64,000 nt of DNA from contig NZ_PDCH01000009.1 in NCBI RefSeq assembly GCF_003315615.1, forward strand, positions 1 to 64,000. The letters are read 5' to 3'. Positions 47,738-54,780 of this stretch are shown piece after piece. Source of the DNA: Bifidobacterium xylocopae. GTDB lineage: Bacteria; Actinomycetota; Actinomycetes; Actinomycetales; Bifidobacteriaceae. The position numbers and the translations under genes were made by a program. A model generated the notes under the pieces. That model was not told the origin of the DNA. It made no database searches and worked only from the letters and a program-made list of their open reading frames with translations. Position 1 is the first letter of the stretch; every line of letters begins with the position of its first letter.

Positions 47738-49272
47738 TGCTGCTCTCCAAACCTTGCTTCGGACCAACGGCCAGCCAGGGCGTCCAGGCCCGACAGGTGG
47801 GAGCCCTTAAGCAGGACCACGGCACCGGGGTGGCTGCCGGCCAGACCCTGGACGATCCGATCGGCCTCATCCGTGTCCCCGGCCAGGAAGACCCGCAGGC
47901 CGGATCCATCCCGCCCGGCCCGGGCACCCTCAACCATAGCGTCAGCCATGGCTGACAGCCGCCCTCCGTGTCCACCGACCGCCACCAGGGCATCCAGGCC
48001 CAGCCGGACGCACAGATCTCCGACCTGCCGGTGCAGGTCCATGGTGTCATCCCCCAGCTCGAGCATGCCCCCAAGGACCGCGATCCTATAGGGCCTCCGG
48101 CCGTTATGGGAATCCGACCCCGGCCCTGCGCCCCACGCCGCCAGTGCCTTCAGGCCTGCACGCATGGAATCGGGGTTGGCGTTGAAGGAGTCGTCGATCA
48201 AAGTAAACGAGCCGGCCCCCTTCCCCACTTGGCCGACAGCCATCCTGTGGGGGCTCTGTTCACCCTGGGAGGCCAGGACCCGGCCGATCGCCTGGCTGGA
48301 CAGCCCCAGTTCATGGGCGACGGTGGCGGCCGCAAGGGCGTTCATCACATTGTGCACCCCACTCAGGGCCAGGCTGGTGGCCACTGGCCGCTCACCCCGG
48401 GCCTGCAACTGGAAGGACGGATGGTCGGCGGCATCGGTCTCAATGGCGCACGCGCTCATGTCCAGACCGGCCCCGTTCTGGCGCTCGACCGACCCCAGAC
48501 CGAAGCGCAGGACACGATCCGGTGCCAGCTGGGCCATGGCGGACACGCGCTCGTCGTCGGCGTTCAGCACCGCCAGACCGCCCGCTCGCAGACCTCGGAC
48601 GATCTCGCTCTTGGCCTGCGCTATGCGGTCCACCGAGCCGAAGACGCCCAGATGCGCCACCCCGACCTTCAATACGACGGCGATGTCCGGCGGGGCGATT
48701 GAAGTCAGGTAGGTTATATCGCCGACCTGACTGGCACCCATTTCAGCCACCAGATAGCGGGTTGCGGGCCCGACCTTGAGGGCTGTCAGAGGCAATCCGA
48801 TCTCGTTGTTAAAGGAGCCGACCGGGGCCACGGTGGGGCCAAGCAACCGCAGCATGGCGGCCAGGAGGTCCTTTGTCGTCGTCTTGCCGACGGAGCCGGT
48901 GATGCCGACCAGGGTGAAAGGCGCCTGGAGGGCCCTGCGACGTTCCAGATTGTGGGCGGCCAGGAGGCCCAGGGCCTTGACGGTGTCATCGACCAGGATC
49001 TGCGGCACACCGGCAGCGGGCACCAGTCGCGATACCAGAGCACCCACGGCACCGGCTCGGGCAACCTGACCCAGGAAATCATGTCCGTCCACCCGCTCGC
49101 CGGCGATGGCCACGAAGATTGTCCCGGGGCCGGCCTGACGTGAATCGGTCACCACTCCTGTTACCGGCCTGTCCTTGCCGTCTTCCCCGATCCCTTTGAG
49201 CTCGCCCTTGACCGCATTGGCGGCTTCTTGCACGGTCATCGGCATCATGCCCGGCCGATCGGACTCGTCCAT
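47734..49272 (-). CDS. murF: UDP-MurNAc-tripeptide-D-Ala-D-Ala ligase
   Basis: A 512-residue Mur ligase that adds D-Ala-D-Ala to UDP-MurNAc-tripeptide, giving the pentapeptide. TGVVTDSRQAGPGTIFVAIA is in domain 1; LVGITGSVGKTTTKDLLAAM is the P-loop; YLVAEMGASQVGDITYLTSI and DDSFNANPDSMRAGLKAL are MurF hallmarks; VAVLGG-type IAVLGGMLELGDDTMDLH ends the centre. ATG 49272 has GAGAGGTG upstream; an open stretch to 49323 is unlikely to be translated. It lies between the murE-like gene and mraY and overlaps mraY by four bases. Confidence 0.95.
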   Translation of the reverse strand: MDESDRPGMMPMTVQEAANAVKGELKGIGEDGKDRPVTGVVTDSRQAGPGTIFVAIAGERVDGHDFLGQVARAGAVGALVSRLVPAAGVPQILVDDTVKALGLLAAHNLERRRALQAPFTLVGITGSVGKTTTKDLLAAMLRLLGPTVAPVGSFNNEIGLPLTALKVGPATRYLVAEMGASQVGDITYLTSIAPPDIAVVLKVGVAHLGVFGSVDRIAQAKSEIVRGLRAGGLAVLNADDERVSAMAQLAPDRVLRFGLGSVERQNGAGLDMSACAIETDAADHPSFQLQARGERPVATSLALSGVHNVMNALAAATVAHELGLSSQAIGRVLASQGEQSPHRMAVGQVGKGAGSFTLIDDSFNANPDSMRAGLKALAAWGAGPGSDSHNGRRPYRIAVLGGMLELGDDTMDLHRQVGDLCVRLGLDALVAVGGHGGRLSAMADAMVEGARAGRDGSGLRVFLAGDTDEADRIVQGLAGSHPGAVVLLKGSHLSGLDALAGRWSEARFGEQQ

Positions 49273-49383
49273 CGTCACCTCTCGTCTCTTCCGGCCCGGG
49301 CCGGGCGGCACTCCTGCCGCCATCTGCCCGAACCTGTCTTCACTGCACGTTCAATTCCTACGCCATGAAGGCCGCGAACGGCC

Positions 49384-50457
49384 CTAGGACAGCTCTCGGG
49401 AGGCCTCCAGAGCGCTGCGGATGTGGCTTCGTTTAACGCCCGCCGCCACGGTCATCGCTATGTTCAACGAGAGTCGGTCCACAGCCTTGGAATCCCCATC
49501 CGCCGAGGTCATCCTGGCCAGCTCGTCGGATTCCTCATCCCGCCGGGCCACCTGTGTGCCCCCGTCAACGCAGAACCCGTATCGGCGACCCGCCTCGAGG
49601 GCACGCCCTTTGCGGATCTCATGGAAGTGGGCCAGGGCGGACGGTCCACGGTCGGAAGAGCCGGAAGCTTCGGGAAAGGCCAGGACGTCGACTTGTACGC
49701 CTTGAAGGGCCTGGGGTTCCAGACTGGCTGGGTCGGCCTGGATCACGACCGCGGCACACCCGTCCTCCAGGCAGATGGAGAGGGCCCGCTGCACATCGAA
49801 CATACTCAGCGGCGCGGCCATGTCCAACGGGCGGGCCAGGGAATTGGAGCCGTTCGCACCGATCAACCCCACTGGATTGCCCAATGTATGGAGGAAGCGG
49901 GCCAGCTCTCGGGCCCACTCGCCCACGTCATGCCCGACAAGGACGAAGACGGCCAGCGAGGCCGTGGGGTCGCCGGCCGCATTGGATAGGATACGACCCA
50001 GTTGCTCAGGTTTGAGGTTCCCGACCAGCAAGGGGATGTCGGACTCGGCCGGATCCTGTCCCCCCGCCTGTTCCGGCAGAAGAACAGCGTAGGCACCGCG
50101 TGCCTCGGCTTGGGCGACGAGATCCTGGTCGGATGCTTCAAATGTCCGGGTATATGACCGCCCGGCTCCGGCGGGCCTTTCGGCTCCGGACTCGGTGTCA
50201 TCGTCGATGGCATCGGCCCCGTCCCCGGCGGGCCCGGAAGCCGCCGAAGCATCCTGCGCCTTGGACCAGTCCGGGTCCCCATCGCCTGCGCGCACGTGTG
50301 CCAGGTACAGGGAACCGGGCCTGACCGAAGCCAGATCCTCGCTCAGGGACGTGACGGTCACGCCTTCGGCGGAAGGGGGAATCAGGCGCAGGCCATAATG
50401 AGTGCGCAGGTAGCCCAAGGTCATCCGCTGGGAGATCGACTCGCTCAGCGCGCTCAT
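49384..50457 (-). CDS. MurE-like protein without intact P-loop or C-terminal domain
   Basis: A 357-residue protein in the dcw position where murE normally stands, between ftsI and murF. Its layout follows MurE domains 1 and 2: VTSLSEDLASVRPGSLYLAH matches the domain 1 strand, PTASLAVFVLVGHDVGEWAR stands at the P-loop, TLGNPVGLIGANGSNSLARP follows as in MurE, and CAAVVIQADPASL aligns with the MEVSSHAL region. The GTxGKTTT motif is replaced by GHDVGEWAR (residues 175-183), so ATP binding is very unlikely. The frame ends near the end of domain 2; domain 3, which binds the amino acid, is missing. A disordered acidic insert lies at residues 60-100. ATG 50457 has a GGAGAGGCGG site. Function unknown; perhaps structural or a remnant. 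Confidence 0.75.
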   Translation of the reverse strand: MSALSESISQRMTLGYLRTHYGLRLIPPSAEGVTVTSLSEDLASVRPGSLYLAHVRAGDGDPDWSKAQDASAASGPAGDGADAIDDDTESGAERPAGAGRSYTRTFEASDQDLVAQAEARGAYAVLLPEQAGGQDPAESDIPLLVGNLKPEQLGRILSNAAGDPTASLAVFVLVGHDVGEWARELARFLHTLGNPVGLIGANGSNSLARPLDMAAPLSMFDVQRALSICLEDGCAAVVIQADPASLEPQALQGVQVDVLAFPEASGSSDRGPSALAHFHEIRKGRALEAGRRYGFCVDGGTQVARRDEESDELARMTSADGDSKAVDRLSLNIAMTVAAGVKRSHIRSALEASRELS

Positions 50458-50533
50458 ACCGCCGCCTCTCCGCCCGCAGGCCTCAGCCAACCCATGGCCG
50501 ACCTCCCGGCCTGCCCACTCCAGCTCATGCTCA

Positions 50534-52387
50534 TCACCATTGAACAGGGATAGCATCAGTGCGCGGGGATGAGGGCGGCAGCTCGTATTTCTGCATAAGG
50601 AATTCACCAATTTGTGCGAATACCGGGCCTGCTGTCAGACCGCCGAATGTCCCCTGGGGATCCCTCATGACGACGGTAATTACGAATCGGGGATTGTCCG
50701 CCGGTATGATACCCGTCCAGTCGCTGATGATGGAGCTGAGCCTGCCATCCTTGCCGGGCACTTCGGCGGTACCTGTCTTGGAAGCAACCCGGTAGCCATC
50801 AACGGAGGCGACGTTCTTGAATTTGTCGGCCACGGATTCCATGCCGTTCATGACCTGCCCCGCCACCTGCTCGTCCACAACCCGGGTGGACTGACCTGTC
50901 GCGGCCCTCTCGGATTTGCCGTCCTCGTCGGAGACCGAGGCGATCAGGCTCTGCTGATTGCGTACGCCCTTGTTCGCGATCGTGGCGATCGCGTTGGTCA
51001 ACTGGATGGCGTTGGTGGCATAGCCCTGACCGAACAGGACCGTGTTGCGGGTACGCCGGTCCCAAGTGTTCGGAGAGGTCAGCAAGCCCTTGGATTCGCC
51101 CTGCAATCCCAGGCCGGAAGGCTGTCCGATACCGAACTTCGTCAAATATTCATAGCGCTTCTGGTCAGGGTATTTCTCCCCGGCCATGACCATGCCCACG
51201 TTCGAGGAATTCTGCAGGATGCCGGCCATGGTCCAATGCTCGGCAGCATGGTCGACCGCGTCGTGGTACTCCTGGCCGTCCACCTTGATCCGGTCGGGAA
51301 CCGTGAATTTGTCGGTCATCTGGTGGGTGCCCTCCTGGAGCATGCCGGACAGGGTGATGGTCTTGCCGATCGAACCCGGTTCGAAGGTCTGGCTGACCAC
51401 CAGTGGGGGGTTCATCTTGGCTTCGGCAGAGCCTGCGGCCTTGTTCTCGGTGTCGGCCAGGGCGATGATGCGCCCGGTCGTCGACTCCTGGACCACGGCC
51501 ATGGCCCAGCCTGCCTGGTACTTGGACTTGCCGTCCGACAGCGCCTTCTGCACGTACCACTGCACGTCCCCATCTATGGTCAGGTGCACATCCTTGCCGT
51601 CCTCAGGCCGCTGGGACCTGGACTCCGTGCCGGGTATCTGCTGGCCGTACATGCCCTGCTGATAGACCTCGTAACCATCCTTGCCGGTCAGGACCCTGTC
51701 CTCCATGGATTCAAGACCGGCCACCCCCTTGCCTTCCGCGTCCACGCCTCCCAGGAGGGACCCCATAAGCTCCCCATGGGGGTAACTGCGCTGGTTGCTG
51801 AGCTCGGCGGAGATCACACCAGCCAGGCCCAGCTTGTCAATCGTGCGCTTGACTTGGGGGGGCACATCCTTTTTCAGGACCACGTAACTGCCTTTTCCAT
51901 CCAATTTGGCGCCCAGCTCCATGGGGTTCATCCCCAAGGTCGGCGCCAGGATGCGGGCCACGGCCGCCGGACCCGTGACACCGACAGGTTTGCCCTTGAT
52001 CGCATGGCAGTTGCCTTCGGTCTGCTTGGTGCAATCCACCGGAATGAAGTCGGCTGCGGCCTTGGGGCTGCCTACGATGGTGTACCGTTCCACACTCTGG
52101 GCCAGAATCATACCGTTGGCATCCAGGATGCGTCCGCGCTGGGCCTTGAGCGTGTGGGGCACGGTACGGCTGCGGGTGGCGGCTTCGGCGGTCTGTCGCC
52201 CCTCGAACAATTGAATCCAGGCAAGCTTGCCCAGGGCGATGACCGCCACCAGGGCCAGAACCAGCGCGATCACAATTGAACGGCGCGCGAACGATACGGT
52301 GTCCACACCGCTTGTCCCCGCTCCTGTTACCTGGTGCCGCCGTTGACCGTTCCTGCGTCCGCCGGCGCCGTCGGATCGGGCACTCAA
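50534..52387 (-). CDS. ftsI: Peptidoglycan transpeptidase FtsI (class B PBP)
   Basis: A 617-residue penicillin-binding protein that cross-links septal peptidoglycan outside the membrane. One membrane helix lies at about residues 37-57 (IVIALVLALVAVIALGKLAW). The PBP dimer region begins with LKAQRGRILDANGMILAQSV. The transpeptidase motifs are FEPGSIGKTIT (SxxK, Ser339), NSSNVGM (SxN, about 394-396) and ASKTGTAEV (KTG, 537-539). The start is TTG 52387 in a TTGA overlap with ftsL. Unlike some actinobacterial FtsI, there is no PASTA domain. D-Asp-branched stem peptides would be its acceptors. Confidence 0.95.
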   Translation of the reverse strand: MSARSDGAGGRRNGQRRHQVTGAGTSGVDTVSFARRSIVIALVLALVAVIALGKLAWIQLFEGRQTAEAATRSRTVPHTLKAQRGRILDANGMILAQSVERYTIVGSPKAAADFIPVDCTKQTEGNCHAIKGKPVGVTGPAAVARILAPTLGMNPMELGAKLDGKGSYVVLKKDVPPQVKRTIDKLGLAGVISAELSNQRSYPHGELMGSLLGGVDAEGKGVAGLESMEDRVLTGKDGYEVYQQGMYGQQIPGTESRSQRPEDGKDVHLTIDGDVQWYVQKALSDGKSKYQAGWAMAVVQESTTGRIIALADTENKAAGSAEAKMNPPLVVSQTFEPGSIGKTITLSGMLQEGTHQMTDKFTVPDRIKVDGQEYHDAVDHAAEHWTMAGILQNSSNVGMVMAGEKYPDQKRYEYLTKFGIGQPSGLGLQGESKGLLTSPNTWDRRTRNTVLFGQGYATNAIQLTNAIATIANKGVRNQQSLIASVSDEDGKSERAATGQSTRVVDEQVAGQVMNGMESVADKFKNVASVDGYRVASKTGTAEVPGKDGRLSSIISDWTGIIPADNPRFVITVVMRDPQGTFGGLTAGPVFAQIGEFLMQKYELPPSSPRTDAIPVQW

Positions 52388-52890
52388 TGCTGCCCCGCCC
52401 GTGCTCCCGGCGCCTGACCCTGGTTTTGGGGTTGCATGTTTTCGCTGGGCCGGTAGCCATTCAGGTCTATCGAGCTTGTGCCACGCTGGGGGACCATTCC
52501 CATCTGCTGGGCCTTGTCGGGCAGTGAGGCCTGAAGCTGGTCCAGCTTGTCCTGGTCGTCCTGGACATCCTGGGTCAGCTTGCTGATCGAGGACTGAACC
52601 GAACTGGCCTCAAAGGAATTCTGGACCATCTGGGTGCGCAACAGGAGGGAACCCAGCAGGCAGACCGACAGGAAGACCAGGGCCACAGCGAACTGGATCA
52701 ATGGGGTTGAGCGCGTGCCCGCCCAGGAGACGAAGCGACGTGCACGCCCACCCAGGCTCCGGTTGGTGGCCGAGCGCCCCCCATCGACCAAGGCCAGCCT
52801 GGCCCTGCGCTGCTCGGCCTGCGAAGCGGGGCGGCGCTTGCCTGGAGCGGTCCTCGAGCGTACTGAACGAGCTGACGAAGCCAAGGTCAT
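52384..52890 (-). CDS. ftsL: FtsL-like cell division protein
   Basis: A 168-residue bitopic protein by position and layout the FtsL of this cluster. The N-terminal 60 residues are basic and cytoplasmic, a membrane helix runs at about residues 63-84 (LIQFAVALVFLSVCLLGSLL), then a coiled coil (VQSSISKLTQDVQDDQDKLD), then a Gln/Pro-rich tail. FtsL forms a complex with FtsB and FtsQ and activates FtsWI. Sequence similarity within this family is always weak, so the name rests mainly on context. ATG 52890 overlaps the rsmH stop by four bases and has GGGAGGCG upstream. Confidence 0.82.
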   Translation of the reverse strand: MTLASSARSVRSRTAPGKRRPASQAEQRRARLALVDGGRSATNRSLGGRARRFVSWAGTRSTPLIQFAVALVFLSVCLLGSLLLRTQMVQNSFEASSVQSSISKLTQDVQDDQDKLDQLQASLPDKAQQMGMVPQRGTSSIDLNGYRPSENMQPQNQGQAPGARAGQH

Positions 52891-53963
52891 CGCCTCCCTG
52901 ACGAATGCTTGCGGACGGTATACATGGGTTCCTGCGCCTGTCGACTCCACTGCCGTACCCGTTCTGGGGGAATGGGCCGCACGAGCTCCACTGCCCGCAA
53001 ACGGACCGAGGCCGAACGGGGGTTGGCGGCCATCTGTCCGGCATCGGCCTTGCGGGCGCCGTGTGTCAGGTCGCGGAAGAAGGGCCGGGCCGACTCGGGC
53101 ACGACCGGCAACCCCGGAGGCAGATCCACCTGCAGGCCGGAAGCCATGAACCGCTTAACCGTGCGGTCCTCCAGGGAATGGTACGATTCCACGACCAGGC
53201 GGCCACCCACAGCCAACCGAGCCGCGGCCTGCGGCAGGGTCCGGGCGAGTTTGTCCAGCTCGCCGTTCACCTCGATCCGGAGGGCCTGAAAAACCCGTTT
53301 GGCCGGGTTGCCCGGCGCGCGATGGAACTTGGGCACGACCTGATCGACGAGGCGATCCAGTTGGGCGGATGTGGTCAAAGGCTCACCGACCCGGCTGGCG
53401 ACGATCGCACGTGCGATCCTGCGGGCGTAGCGTTCCTCACCGTATTCGGCGAAGATGCGGGCCAGGTCCTCACCGTCGTATTCGGCCAGGATGCGGGCCG
53501 CGGTCAGTTTCTGGGCAGAATCCATCCGCATGTCCAGCGGGGCGTCCTGGCTGTATGAGAAGCCCCGTGAACGCTCATCGATCTGCAGACTGGACAGCCC
53601 CAAATCCATGAAGACCGCGGACACCTGCTCCACGCCCTGGTCCTCCAGGATGTCATTCAATTGGTCGAAGGGCGCGTGAACGGGCCTGAAGCGGTTGGAC
53701 AGTCCCTCCCGGTCCATGCGCTCCACAGCCAGGGCCAGAGCCTCTTCGTCACGGTCGATGCCGATCAGACGGGCGCTGGGAGCCGCCTTGAGGAAGGCGG
53801 TGGCATGCCCGGCCAAACCGAGGGTGCAGTCCACCATCCAGGCGCCTTCCCGGCCGAGGGAGGGGGCGACGAGTTGCACGCATTCGTCCAGCAGTACCGG
53901 ATCATGGATACCCTCAATCGGGCCAAGTCCTGACACCGCCTGCATCCTTTTGTCCCCCGTCAT
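52887..53963 (-). CDS. rsmH: 16S rRNA m4C1402 methyltransferase RsmH (MraW)
   Basis: A 358-residue SAM-dependent methyltransferase that modifies C1402 of 16S rRNA. Landmarks are HDPVLLDECVQLVAPSLGRE, WMVDCTLGLAGHATAFLKAA (SAM loop), IGIDRDEEALALAVER, AVFMDLGLSSLQIDERSRGF, MRMDSAQKLTAARILAEYDG and FQALRIEVNGELDKLARTLP. The start is ATG 53963 (TGATG overlap with mraZ); an ATG at 53945 with GGGGG upstream is an alternative. Position after mraZ is standard. Confidence 0.95.
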   Translation of the reverse strand: MTGDKRMQAVSGLGPIEGIHDPVLLDECVQLVAPSLGREGAWMVDCTLGLAGHATAFLKAAPSARLIGIDRDEEALALAVERMDREGLSNRFRPVHAPFDQLNDILEDQGVEQVSAVFMDLGLSSLQIDERSRGFSYSQDAPLDMRMDSAQKLTAARILAEYDGEDLARIFAEYGEERYARRIARAIVASRVGEPLTTSAQLDRLVDQVVPKFHRAPGNPAKRVFQALRIEVNGELDKLARTLPQAAARLAVGGRLVVESYHSLEDRTVKRFMASGLQVDLPPGLPVVPESARPFFRDLTHGARKADAGQMAANPRSASVRLRAVELVRPIPPERVRQWSRQAQEPMYTVRKHSSGRR

Positions 53964-54478
53964 CAAAAGTCCATCTCCGGCAGCACATCATCCGCGATGT
54001 CCGCATAGCCCTGTTCCTTGCTGGACAGATAGGCCTGCCAGGCTTCCTGATCCCAGATCTCGGCCCTGGTGCCCACACCGATGACCACCACCGATTGACC
54101 GAGTCGGGCGTACTCACGCAGCATGGTGGGCACAAGGACCCGGCCCTGCTTGTCGGGCTCCTGGTCGACGGCCCCCGACAGGAAAACGCGGAGGTACTCG
54201 CGGGCGGCGCGGTTGCCCATGGATGTGCGTTGAATCCGGAGGGCGATCCGGCGGAACTCGTCAGCCGGCAGCAGGTAGACGCAACGCTCCTGACCGCGGG
54301 CCATGACCAGCCCTGCGCCAAGGCGGGAGCGGAATTTCGCTGGCAGGGCCATCCGGCCCTTGGCATCAATCTTCGGGGTGTAGGTGCCCAGCAGCAGGGG
54401 TGGTGCTGAAGCGCCCACCACATCGGGGCTGTCGGGCCGGGAGAGCGAGGATGGGCCTTGGTCCTCCTGTCCGGTCAT
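53963..54478 (-). CDS. mraZ: MraZ, transcriptional regulator of the dcw cluster
   Basis: A 171-residue protein with two AbrB/MraZ-type domains: TYTPKIDAKGRMALPAKFRS and VDQEPDKQGRVLVPTMLREY. Each carries the DxxGR signature. MraZ binds direct repeats in its own promoter and represses the dcw operon. Such repeats are visible at 54555-54576. ATG 54478 lies eight bases after AAGGAGGTGGG. The N-terminus has a 30-residue Ser/Pro extension relative to E. coli MraZ. An earlier in-frame start lies at 54580 but would overlap the operator repeats. Confidence 0.94.
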   Translation of the reverse strand: MTGQEDQGPSSLSRPDSPDVVGASAPPLLLGTYTPKIDAKGRMALPAKFRSRLGAGLVMARGQERCVYLLPADEFRRIALRIQRTSMGNRAAREYLRVFLSGAVDQEPDKQGRVLVPTMLREYARLGQSVVVIGVGTRAEIWDQEAWQAYLSSKEQGYADIADDVLPEMDF

Positions 54479-54554
54479 CGCTCCCACCTCCTTGGAAATC
54501 ATGCCGATATGGCTGCGCACGCGCCTTATGTGGAACACCCCCGACAACAACATT

Positions 54555-54576
54555 CCCCACTTTACCCCACTACCCA
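54555..54576 (-). promoter_or_regulatory. MraZ-box direct repeats in the dcw promoter
   Basis: On the minus strand TGGGG occurs twice with a five-base spacer (TGGGG-TAAAG-TGGGG), and a further TGGGT seven bases upstream. This matches the TGGGN-N5-TGGGN pattern of MraZ boxes. It lies 77 to 98 bases upstream of mraZ. Confidence 0.7.
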
Positions 54577-54685
54577 CCATTCTTCACCACACCATGGAGA
54601 TTCCTCCACCACTTATGCCGCCAACATGGCCGCTCGCCTGCTCTCTGCGCAATCGTGGCAGAAGACGCCGGCGCGTCGCCCTGCC

Positions 54686-54699
54686 GGGGGGGGGGGGGG
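54686..54699. repeat. G14 homopolymer tract
   Basis: Fourteen consecutive G bases between the divergent mraZ and helD genes, 81 bases before the helD start and 110 bases from the MraZ repeats. Slippage could change promoter spacing for helD. Confidence 0.95.
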
Positions 54700-54780
54700 C
54701 GACCCGGGTAGAGGCCTGGCGGTAGACTGGAGTGCCTGGTTTAGTGGCGTTGGGCACTCGCGGGAACGGACAGGACACAC

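Larger units (their letters stand above)
54479..54780. other. Divergent control region, dcw cluster and helD
   Basis: No gene in these 302 bases. It holds the MraZ-type direct repeats, the AT/C-rich likely dcw promoter, a 14-base G tract, and GGTAGACT near 54721-54727 which may be the helD -10. Confidence 0.65.

Noticed and set aside
50612-52279. Long plus-strand open frame inside ftsI
   Set aside because: Antisense shadow of the transpeptidase gene, with no ribosome binding site and no recognisable domain.
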